From: Aquimarina aquimarini
Lineage (GTDB): Bacteria > Bacteroidota > Bacteroidia > Flavobacteriales > Flavobacteriaceae
Assembly: GCF_900299535.1 (NCBI RefSeq)
Contig: NZ_OMKE01000057.1
Coordinates: 1 to 64,000, forward strand
Length of the DNA: 64,000 nt
Direction of reading: 5' to 3'
Part shown: piece after piece, positions 18,401 to 26,559 of the stretch
How positions within the stretch are numbered: position 1 is the stretch's first letter
Layout: every line of letters begins with the position of its first letter
Translations under genes and position numbers: made by a program
The notes under the pieces: model-generated
What the model saw: the letters and a program-made list of their open reading frames with translations, nothing else
What the model was told of the DNA's origin: nothing
The model's database searches: none

Positions 18401-20112
18401 GACAGATTAATATTAAAATCAAAAACAAGTGCTACTTTATTTCCTGATCGACTTCTTACCCCAATTTCATTTACGGTTACAGGAAAATTTGCTAAATTCA
18501 TTTTACCTCGATATCCAAAATAATCTACTGAGAATTTTGGTGATTCTGTTTGTAATACCATTTTTTCAAAAACAATACCTTTAAAATCCACTGTTTTCTT
18601 GCCTGAAGAGCCTGATGATGATTTGCTTAATCCAGACTGAATGCTTACTGAACCATTCAGGTTTGCTTTGGGTCTAAATTTATTATCCTTTACTTTCATT
18701 TCTATGTATGAATCTTTGGTCAAAGAAACCTTTGCATTCCATACATCAAAATTCATTTCTTTGGTACTTGTAACTCGTAAACTGTATTCTTCTTCAGGAC
18801 GAATAATGGCATCATATTTCAATCGGTCGACTTCTGAAACTGGTAAGAGTAATTCTCCACTAAACTCTCCTGCTGTTAAACTGTTGGTTTCAACATCCAA
18901 CAGAAAATGATCTAAAGAAAATTTCCATTTTGAAGCTGATCCTTCGTCTATTGTCAATATATTTTCTCCTTCAAATCTTCCTGTTACTCCTTGTTCATCT
19001 ATAATAAGATTAGAGGCTTCAAAAGAAACACGTTTGTTACTATTCTTTTTCTCAAATGCTTTTGGCAAAACAACTTTTAGTGTGCTAACATATACTCCTC
19101 TCCATAATGTAGGATTCTCTGTATAGTATTTATTCAGGTAATCCCCTGGCATTGCATCATCATTACGTAAATCACTAAAATCAAATATTGCGGTATTGAG
19201 TTTAAAGGTGGTTCCTTCTATTCCTTTAATTCCAAATTCAGGTAATTCAATGTTTGCAACAATATCGTTCCAATCTGCAACTACTGTTTTAAAGTTACCT
19301 TCTACACTTCCTATTTTCTTTTTACCATTTTGATCTACTGGGTGCAACAATTCATTAGAAAATTCAACATTAGCATCTATTCCTAATTCTTTAAACCCAG
19401 AACAGTCTATCGTAGCATAAGTCCCTGATTCATTAAAACTACCGTTAAGGGTTACTATTACTTTTCCACTATTAATATTAAAGGTGAATTGTGAGATCAG
19501 GTTAAGTTTGGCATCTCCTATAATTCCTCCTTCGTGAGAGAGCTTGATATTAGATTCTCCTAACACAAGTGTACCTCTTGCTGTTTCTACTTTTAGAAAG
19601 GCAGTAAGTTCTGTATATGCTGGTTTAAAAACTGCTTTTGCAATCCCTACAGTATATTTTACATTACTGATTTCTTTAGGCTTAATCGCTACAGGTAGTT
19701 CTTGAAGGCTGTCATCAGAAAGCAAATCCACATAATTTTGGGTTTCTTCGATTGTTGCAAATGTTTGATTTGCCATCTCCAACCATTTATTATTTATCTC
19801 ACCATCAGCTATAGTAACATCCCCCTCTTCTTGATCCTCTATCTCAAATGATTTATGTACTACTGATATTTTATCAAATCTTTCTAAAGATTTAAAATTT
19901 CTAAAACCTTTTGTTGGCCTTACTGTTATTTTTTCTTGATCAGAAGTTCTTTCTCTATTGTTTACACTATCCTTATCTTTTATATGTGTACTCTTCTTTA
20001 TTTCTATGTTTTCTGATTTTACCGTCGTAATACTATATATGCCTTTGGCAAAGAAGCTTTGCGTGCATAAACAAAAGCATGTAAATAATATGGTTTGTAT
20101 AAGTTTATTCAT
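15469..20112 (-). CDS. Very large exported protein of unknown function
   Basis: 1547 aa with a signal peptide (hydrophobic IQTILFTCFCLCTQSFFAKG). I do not recognise a family. Residues ~150-640 are rich in alternating beta-strand patterns (e.g. FKLNTAIFDFSDLRNDDAMP, GELLLPVSEVDRLKYDAI) reminiscent of long beta-solenoid or translocation-type scaffolds. The middle (~640-1010) is Gly/aromatic-rich with barrel-like strands (GTGFAGAVGAKFSTGMQLEL, FAGFALNSFGGGIYNHMKMD). The C-terminal third contains an Ig-like domain (VTRDGKPIVGDIKWNTNNDL and onward) and a Tyr-rich tail (NLTHYYYKDYEDLRYQ). No T9SS tail is present. It lies 144 bases after the zincin gene and overlaps the fibronectin gene by 8 bases. 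Its place inside the cluster implies a structural or carrier role for the other surface proteins; this is inference. Confidence 0.8.
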   Translation of the reverse strand: MNKLIQTILFTCFCLCTQSFFAKGIYSITTVKSENIEIKKSTHIKDKDSVNNRERTSDQEKITVRPTKGFRNFKSLERFDKISVVHKSFEIEDQEEGDVTIADGEINNKWLEMANQTFATIEETQNYVDLLSDDSLQELPVAIKPKEISNVKYTVGIAKAVFKPAYTELTAFLKVETARGTLVLGESNIKLSHEGGIIGDAKLNLISQFTFNINSGKVIVTLNGSFNESGTYATIDCSGFKELGIDANVEFSNELLHPVDQNGKKKIGSVEGNFKTVVADWNDIVANIELPEFGIKGIEGTTFKLNTAIFDFSDLRNDDAMPGDYLNKYYTENPTLWRGVYVSTLKVVLPKAFEKKNSNKRVSFEASNLIIDEQGVTGRFEGENILTIDEGSASKWKFSLDHFLLDVETNSLTAGEFSGELLLPVSEVDRLKYDAIIRPEEEYSLRVTSTKEMNFDVWNAKVSLTKDSYIEMKVKDNKFRPKANLNGSVSIQSGLSKSSSGSSGKKTVDFKGIVFEKMVLQTESPKFSVDYFGYRGKMNLANFPVTVNEIGVRSRSGNKVALVFDFNINLSSESDGGNGGGAKLAIKAKLDETDNRDHWKYDGIDLERVFVQMEVAGTELKGAIFIFEDDPVYGTGFAGAVGAKFSTGMQLELEAKALFGRTPEFRYWFADAQVTLPVGIPIFAGFALNSFGGGIYNHMKMDGVTYEENAAYNTIGASTSGVIYKPYKENGFGMKATVGIITQNSESLFHGTLEFGMAFLNSGGLQDIYFRGHGELLVDLPIDFYDKLQDQLGYLAEGLEIPAQSPTAAISGDVFLGYDFVNDIFHSTSELYVNFGILKGIGPNGRAGWMDFYIGPDEWHLLIGTPTDPIGLELNLLGSKMRTESYFMAGDNIPNSSPPPNILANILGVEAAELDATRDLNSLGAGRGMAFGSNWSMSTGDLRFLIFYARFDAGIGFDLMLKDYGDAHCKGSSNTIGLNGWYATGQAYAYLQGDVGLKIKVFGKRKKVSVFSGGGAILLQAQLPNPVWLRGYLSGKYNVLGGLVKGSFRFKVQMGKKCEIDGAGALDGIVVIGDMSPKDKGANIDVFAAPQVAFNLQINKVFELQDDTGYRKYRILMDKFEVTRDGKPIVGDIKWNTNNDLAVFYSHEILPPETDIKAYVQLHFEEYINGKWETIKDQGKEYLESKEVTFTTGTAPESIPLSNIAYMYPTIEQKNFFTKEYDKGYVKLKRGQSYLFDNAPGWNKTMSMESDMGTEMNKKFTYNKGNKQIIFELPQEMATQTAYSIQIALEPPSSTISDNVKESYTTTTVGGESGNTLEVRSKEIKDVLVNGEKRELLVFDFGTSQYTTFHKKMNAIKQNQNLYEYVPYPYGLVLYNTIDPIEPFDMTELLGNKYTADVPLVIAKAAPSDSYYQKEIYPLLYQNYPLEGTFSVTRKTDKVGVPPIEGVEPMAWYITHLEHNQTGKTNTYHPYRYNLTHYYYKDYEDLRYQLVNSNLSWEVRSKYTKLIIDPLPVMKNGKYKTTFQYILPGQVKKGKNKTVKFTNPLYE

Positions 20113-20256
20113 GTATTTTAAAGCTTAATTAATTTAACAATTTCTACAGTTTGTATTTTTGTAAAGCTTAATTTGTTTTCAAAACAATAACTAGGTGGTT
20201 TTACAAATCAACACAACTAATACTTGGTTAATCTTTATTACAAAATTTTAATACGT

Positions 20257-23200
20257 TTACTTAAAAAAATGATCAAACTGAAAATCATATAATGGATTTA
20301 TAGTATTTTCACCCGAGATAGGCTCAATACCCAGTATCATATATCCTTCATTAATCATTCTTTCACACCATTGTTGATTTGCTTTGTATAATAATGTTTT
20401 AGGTAATTCACTAGTTTGTATTTCCCCATCATCATTGGTAGCATAAATGCCTTTTTTATTTTTATAATCATCAACAAGTTCTTTCCATGTATATGATGTA
20501 CCATCTATTGTAAATGTTTTTAGGTATTGTGAAGTTTCATTAAAAGTTTCCACTTCCTCTGTATCCAATATTTGAAATTTTGAAGTAACCTTATTTACTT
20601 CTCCCTTTTTTTTATCTATAGCTTTAATCCCTCTACCAACAATTGCAATTTTATTAATTACTCCTTTTCTGATCTTATTGATCCATAGTTCATCAATGCG
20701 ATCTCCTTCAGTAAGGTTTACATTTTTGATATCTTTTAGTTCTATACCAATATCATCGCCATTTTGAAGAATTTTGACATTTGCAGTTGGAGATTCACTT
20801 TTTACTATTCCTTCTGTAAGGTATTTTTTATTTCCAGTAAGCTTTCCTTTAACAATACGAGCTATCTTTTCTTTTTTCCCATCTTCAAGTATAATAACTT
20901 TAACATCTCCTTTCTTTATCGCAGTAATAACGAACTTCTTTTCAGATAAATTTTCAGGGAATAATTCATCTGCAAGTTTAAATCCTTTAACAAGATTTTT
21001 TTTATTTGCATCACTTCCTTCACTTATTAACTTAGTTAATCCCTCGAATCCAGATTTATTCTGGTATTTAAATCGTTTACTAATTTTAGCAAGTACTTCT
21101 AAATTTATGATTTCTGCTCTTTTTGTTGGAAATATTTTTAGCACTTTCCAAGCATCAAGAAGATTTGGTTTACCAATAAAGTCTGGACGAGTATTTCTTG
21201 ATTTAAAATTAAAATCTTTGGCTAGTGCAGCAATATCAACGTTGTCCATATCTAATAATTTCTCTACTAGTTTGGAATCTTCTGGTATTGTTTTAACCCA
21301 ATTTTTAAAATCTTCTATTCCTTCAACATTACTAATTTTTGCTCTTAATTTTCCTACTATTGTAGCAGGTTTTACTTTTATTTTTGTGCTTAGTTCATCT
21401 AAATACTTGTTTATTTTATTTCTAGAATTTTGACTTAAATCTGGAATATCATTAACTTTTTTACGAGTACTCATCAGGACATCATATAAATCTGCAGTAT
21501 CTTTTAAATGCCCTGGAATAGATAGATAAAATCCTAAAACAGCCAATTTTGATCTTGTTTCGGCATCTATAGCACTTTCATCAAGTGCTGTTGTAATAAT
21601 ACTTATTCCAGATCCTATCGTGCTAGATGTATACAATGCCTTAGACAAACCATTTCCTATAGTAAAAGTATATTTTGCCGCTCCTACTCCTATTGCAAAG
21701 GATACTACATCTGTAACCAACCATGCACTTTCTTTTGCTACTATATTAGAATTATTGTTGCTGATTGCCAAGGCATGAATAATTGGCATGGATAGTACTT
21801 GGCCTTTTTTGAATTTAAAATTTAAAAAGTTGAAATCATCTACGATATACACCAGAACTTCTTGGTTATATGCAATTTCTTTCCCATTAATCTTAACAAA
21901 ATTCTTGTTATTCTTAGCAACAAATATGTCATCATTTTTACCTTGAAAAATATTCTGTTCTAATTTTACTACATATTTATGATTAGAATTCGATAAGTCT
22001 TTCTCTTTTAAGATATCTTCTATATCTTCTTTTTTAAGACGGTTTATTTTTTCTGAATTATTAATATATTCTCCAAACCAGGCTAAAAACTTATTTAACC
22101 GATCTCCAGATAATTCTTTGTAAATAGTATGAAACCCAATTTCTTCTATGGCTTCAATTACATTACTGTCGTTAGACCTAAAGCTAAGCGCTATCTTTAG
22201 TAATGCATCATTTTGCAGATCCTTATATATAGGTTTGTCTTTTACTGGCTTAGTTATTATTTTTTTAAGTACTGCTATTTTTTTAGCAGTTTTAGCAGTT
22301 TCATAACTTCTTAACGATTTAGCATTTTCATTTTTGTTGATATGATCTATAATTTCCTGATATCTCTCATCTACATTGGCTACTGTTATACTATTCCAAA
22401 AGCTTTTATTGGTTTGTTTTTCTTTTTCTAGATGTATTTTATATTCTTCTCTAAACTTCTTGAAAAAATCCTGATATGGTTTTTTAAGTAGCACTGTATT
22501 TTTTATGTTATCTCTATCATATTGTCCTGTTGTACTACTCAATTTACTAGCCCAAGAGAATATATCCTTTGCAAAATATTTTTTATCGAAATTATTTGTG
22601 AATTCAAAATTGTGAGGTAATACCCAAGATGCAGCGCCTATAGTCTGAGATAAACCATTATAAAAGCTTATCTTTTCTGATTGTGTAAATGTTGCGAATG
22701 CTTCTCTATTTCTATACCTGTCTTTGGTGATTTTATATATAATTTCATAATCCTCTAAATGTTTACAGTCTGAAATCAACATTTCTGCAAACAATCCTGA
22801 AATAGACTCTACATCACTTCTTTTAGAATATTCAGATTTTAACGATGAAAAAATAATGCTTAATGCTTTCTGTGCTTCTTTATCCTCTTTGAACTTATGG
22901 AAATCAACAGTGTTATTAAAAGTTTGCTTAATTATTTTATTAATTACTTCCCACTTGCTGTAATCTGTATCCAATTGTGAGGCAATTTCTCCTACTATTT
23001 CTATAAATTTCTTGGATTCGTTTTTACTATCTAATTTATCATAGAGAAGTTGAAATATTGTTTTATCTTCTATCTTCTCATCAATTATTGTAGAAAGAAA
23101 ATAATTCTTATCAATTTCACCCAAAGCGTCAATAATAGTATGAACTGCTTTTTCTTCATCTATCAATTTTTCGTCTATTGAACATGACAATAACGTTTTT

Positions 23201-26200
23201 AAAGCCGTCCATAATTTCGGAGTTTCTATTTCTTTTATTATATGATCATCTGGTATCTCTGAAAAATATAGGTCTATATTATTACATGTTTGTATTCCCT
23301 TTTTTGGAAACACCTCATTATCAAGATATGTTATGATTGATTTTGAAAATTCGGATTTTGAAAAAAGATTGGAAGAAATATCATCTTGAAGATAATTGTA
23401 AAATTTCTCTATGTCATCATAATGATCAAATCTAAAAACAAAAGCATCCTCTGTTTCTCCCTGTAAGGTTAATTCATAATAAATATTATAAACTCCAATG
23501 CCTACTATTTCATTCTTTTCAATCTTAAACTCATTATCTATTTTGGATATTTTTATTTTGTTACTTGAATTATTAGGTTGATCGACCAGTTTAAATTTCA
23601 GCTCATTACCTTCAGATATTTTCAACTTATACTCTTTCTTACTCAAACCATATGCTGTAGTATAATTATTTCCGTTTCCAATTTCCCTTGCCGTAAGTTC
23701 CCTCCATTTCAAAGTATCGTTACCTCCTTTAAAATTAATCTTACTATGTCTAAGCACTGCTAACATTTTTTCTTCTTCATTTTTAGCTTTTTTAGTATCA
23801 CCTGCACTTTGCCCTTCTTCATCCCCTTGAAACCAATATAGTTTAAACCCAGAAGCAAATATTTTTTTCCAATCCATATGGCTAACAGCAGTGCCATGAC
23901 CATAATCCATTAAGAAATCTGTGCTTCCTTTGGGGGTACCGTATTTATTAAATGGGTGGTTTAATCCAAAAATTCCATGTCCTAATTCGTGAGCTATAGT
24001 TTTGGCATCATCTTCAGATTTTTTAAAAATATACCCAAACTGCCTTTTCAGCGGCATAAATCCATCTATCTCTTCTTTGGTATCAGAATTAACTGCTTTA
24101 AGATCTGTTACAAAAACATAGTATGCATCTTTTCTATAGGAGCCTAATGTTTTGAAATATGAATTAATAGCTAGTTCTTCTTTACTATAATGCGACATTG
24201 CGCCACTATCTCCCGCATTAAGCTCATTATATGGTTCTTCTATATCCCATGTATTTTCTGAAAGCTGTAGTCGTTCTCCTACGGTAATACTAAAGTTAAC
24301 TCCTGCTTTGTTATATATTTCCTTAATTTCTCTTTCTGTGCTTCTACTTATTATTGAATTATTTACGGGTATCAATACGATGTTAATATCAGTAAACTCT
24401 TTACTCCCTAAATGAACTACATTAAGAACTCCAGCTATAGAATGTTTTTCGTTTGCTGCTTTTGGTTTTACTGTTGCCAGTATTTTTGTAGTGGCATAAT
24501 CAAATGTTTTTGTAAGGGTTAATGTAGCCACATTTCCACTCCATATTGCAGGAATTAATACTCCATTTTTGGTTTTAAATACTATATCATCTGTTGTAAT
24601 AGCATCGTTTTTAAAATCTACATGAGCTGTTACAATATCGTCTCCATTACTATTTGAAATAGCTTTAAAAGCAGGGGTATAAGTTCCTCCTCCTATTATA
24701 GGAATAGAAGGGTACAATGTTTTTTTATCGAAGAAATTTTCTGTTGCTTCAGGCAATTCATCAAAATAATAATAACCAGATTTTTTAAACGTTACGAGTG
24801 CATCTGTTGCTGTGATCATAAGAATATCATCATCTTTTATCCCATCTGTATTATCACCTGTTGAAGCACCTTCTTGAGCAATTTCTCCTACTTCTTTAAC
24901 ATTTCCTTGTTCATCAACATTCCATACTTTTCCATCAGAATCAACCACCTGTATATCTCGTCCTCCTGGAACAGTAGCTTCTTCTCCATTGGTTCCCATC
25001 ATAACCACTGCACCATTTTGATCAATTCTAATCTCTTCTATTTCAAATCCAACCTCAAATTGCGTAGTTTCCCCCTGATCTCCTTTAATAGTTTCTACGA
25101 TATCAATATTAAAATCTACGGTCATTGTTTCTCCTTCTCCAAATTCAGGATCATATAATGTTATAATCTCTCCTTGTGCCAACTGATTATCTGTATTGAC
25201 CAAAATATTAGTAAACTTTACCCCAAAGCGAGCATTTTTTAAATAAGGAATTCCCACATACCCTCTTCCTGTAGTTATACCGTTGGATTGGCTTTCTATT
25301 TCTACTATGGTTACTACAAAATCTCCTGCAGTAATTCGACTTCCCACCTCTAAACCAGGATGTGGTTCTCTATTGCTTATTGCAATAGCATCGGGTACAA
25401 TTCCACAATTGTAATTGGCTGTTTCATCTTGCGCAGTTGCAGTAGTTATTTCTTGTACATCAGAATACTTACCATATTGATATTTACATTTACCTTTTAC
25501 CTTATACTCATAGGTTGTTCCTGGTTTTAGATCCCATATGGTTGCCCAACTACTATTGGTTTTCTTTGTAAACCAATAGGCATCAGTTTTATTTGCTTCT
25601 CGATATGCTATGGTGTATTCCTGATATACAGATGGATCTTGATCCCAAAAAACATTAATCTTTGATATTCCTTTTGGTTCTGCATATACATTAAAAGGAG
25701 TACTACATGGGGATGTTCTAGAAAACCAAAATATCTCACTATTTCCTTCATTTCTAAATAAGCCTATCTCTTCTGCTCCTTGCAATGCTTTCGCTTTTAC
25801 TCGCCAGGCATAACGCTTTTCTGGTAATAATAACGGTTGTGTAGGGCCGTATACAAATGAGGTGGCTCTTGTTGTTGTTTGAAAAACAGGAGGTAATGAT
25901 AAAAAAGCAGTTTGCGGGTCTACAAAATCATCCCATATCTCTACAATACTAAGTTCATATTCTACATTACTGACATTAATATGCCTAGGTGTCCATTGAA
26001 AAACAATATTATCTATCTCTGAGGGTTCTATATTACTTCTTTTGAGAGGTAGATTTAATATGGGAGGTTCGTTTTTAAAGATATATGTGGATACACAAGT
26101 TTTTGAAGACAAGCGATTGCCTGTAGAATAATCATAGACCTCAAAACAGAAGTCAAAACTCCCCTCTGGGATTGTCTCACTATACACATTAGAATTAATT

Positions 26201-26556
26201 CCTAGTATATTTTGAAGTTCAAAATATGGGGCTAATTCTACATTTGTTAAGATTATAGGAATACCTCCATCTATAAACAATGATGAGGCACCTGCAACTA
26301 CATCCTTGCTTTCAAAAGCAATACCGTTTCCTTTAAAATATACCTTTAACCTAATTTGTTCATTAGTAATGGTTAAATCATTAAGTAATAATTGTACTCG
26401 CAATGGGCTATTGATCGTAGTTGCATCTGCATAATTATAAAAGTTTACAGGAGCTGGCGAATTAACTTGCGGAATAATCGTAATTGGAAATCGTTGCGCA
26501 ATAGCTTGACTATAACCATAAAGTATAATAAACAGTGTAAGAACAAATTTCTTCAT
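20257..26556 (-). CDS. Giant exported zincin-containing protein with toxin-like architecture
   Basis: 2099 aa with a signal peptide (ending SQAIAQ). In order: an N-terminal beta domain (~20-280); a fibronectin type III-like domain (~285-375, starting CSTPFNVYAEPKGISKINVF); beta-rich carrier segments (~380-700); then a metallopeptidase domain with the zinc motif HELGHGIFGLNHP at ~856-868. About 15 residues later comes DFLMDYGHG, which fits a Met-turn. Residues ~1000-1550 are long charged helices. Near ~1590-1690 two hydrophobic segments resemble the membrane-spanning part of pre-toxin modules (AWLVTDVVSFAIGVGAAKYT and following). The C-terminal ~400 residues are a mixed alpha/beta region ending FQFDHFFK that I do not recognise. 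Repeats, carrier and then a variable C-terminal domain is typical of polymorphic toxins. The start is 3 bases after the beta-barrel gene stop, so they are translationally coupled. No immunity gene is obvious next to it. Confidence 0.8.
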   Translation of the reverse strand: MKKFVLTLFIILYGYSQAIAQRFPITIIPQVNSPAPVNFYNYADATTINSPLRVQLLLNDLTITNEQIRLKVYFKGNGIAFESKDVVAGASSLFIDGGIPIILTNVELAPYFELQNILGINSNVYSETIPEGSFDFCFEVYDYSTGNRLSSKTCVSTYIFKNEPPILNLPLKRSNIEPSEIDNIVFQWTPRHINVSNVEYELSIVEIWDDFVDPQTAFLSLPPVFQTTTRATSFVYGPTQPLLLPEKRYAWRVKAKALQGAEEIGLFRNEGNSEIFWFSRTSPCSTPFNVYAEPKGISKINVFWDQDPSVYQEYTIAYREANKTDAYWFTKKTNSSWATIWDLKPGTTYEYKVKGKCKYQYGKYSDVQEITTATAQDETANYNCGIVPDAIAISNREPHPGLEVGSRITAGDFVVTIVEIESQSNGITTGRGYVGIPYLKNARFGVKFTNILVNTDNQLAQGEIITLYDPEFGEGETMTVDFNIDIVETIKGDQGETTQFEVGFEIEEIRIDQNGAVVMMGTNGEEATVPGGRDIQVVDSDGKVWNVDEQGNVKEVGEIAQEGASTGDNTDGIKDDDILMITATDALVTFKKSGYYYFDELPEATENFFDKKTLYPSIPIIGGGTYTPAFKAISNSNGDDIVTAHVDFKNDAITTDDIVFKTKNGVLIPAIWSGNVATLTLTKTFDYATTKILATVKPKAANEKHSIAGVLNVVHLGSKEFTDINIVLIPVNNSIISRSTEREIKEIYNKAGVNFSITVGERLQLSENTWDIEEPYNELNAGDSGAMSHYSKEELAINSYFKTLGSYRKDAYYVFVTDLKAVNSDTKEEIDGFMPLKRQFGYIFKKSEDDAKTIAHELGHGIFGLNHPFNKYGTPKGSTDFLMDYGHGTAVSHMDWKKIFASGFKLYWFQGDEEGQSAGDTKKAKNEEEKMLAVLRHSKINFKGGNDTLKWRELTAREIGNGNNYTTAYGLSKKEYKLKISEGNELKFKLVDQPNNSSNKIKISKIDNEFKIEKNEIVGIGVYNIYYELTLQGETEDAFVFRFDHYDDIEKFYNYLQDDISSNLFSKSEFSKSIITYLDNEVFPKKGIQTCNNIDLYFSEIPDDHIIKEIETPKLWTALKTLLSCSIDEKLIDEEKAVHTIIDALGEIDKNYFLSTIIDEKIEDKTIFQLLYDKLDSKNESKKFIEIVGEIASQLDTDYSKWEVINKIIKQTFNNTVDFHKFKEDKEAQKALSIIFSSLKSEYSKRSDVESISGLFAEMLISDCKHLEDYEIIYKITKDRYRNREAFATFTQSEKISFYNGLSQTIGAASWVLPHNFEFTNNFDKKYFAKDIFSWASKLSSTTGQYDRDNIKNTVLLKKPYQDFFKKFREEYKIHLEKEKQTNKSFWNSITVANVDERYQEIIDHINKNENAKSLRSYETAKTAKKIAVLKKIITKPVKDKPIYKDLQNDALLKIALSFRSNDSNVIEAIEEIGFHTIYKELSGDRLNKFLAWFGEYINNSEKINRLKKEDIEDILKEKDLSNSNHKYVVKLEQNIFQGKNDDIFVAKNNKNFVKINGKEIAYNQEVLVYIVDDFNFLNFKFKKGQVLSMPIIHALAISNNNSNIVAKESAWLVTDVVSFAIGVGAAKYTFTIGNGLSKALYTSSTIGSGISIITTALDESAIDAETRSKLAVLGFYLSIPGHLKDTADLYDVLMSTRKKVNDIPDLSQNSRNKINKYLDELSTKIKVKPATIVGKLRAKISNVEGIEDFKNWVKTIPEDSKLVEKLLDMDNVDIAALAKDFNFKSRNTRPDFIGKPNLLDAWKVLKIFPTKRAEIINLEVLAKISKRFKYQNKSGFEGLTKLISEGSDANKKNLVKGFKLADELFPENLSEKKFVITAIKKGDVKVIILEDGKKEKIARIVKGKLTGNKKYLTEGIVKSESPTANVKILQNGDDIGIELKDIKNVNLTEGDRIDELWINKIRKGVINKIAIVGRGIKAIDKKKGEVNKVTSKFQILDTEEVETFNETSQYLKTFTIDGTSYTWKELVDDYKNKKGIYATNDDGEIQTSELPKTLLYKANQQWCERMINEGYMILGIEPISGENTINPLYDFQFDHFFK

Positions 26557-26559
26557 AGA

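Noticed and set aside
20774..21433. 219-codon plus-strand frame inside the zincin gene
   Set aside because: Antisense shadow of a coherent 2099-aa protein; Phe/Ser-rich pseudo-membrane sequence.
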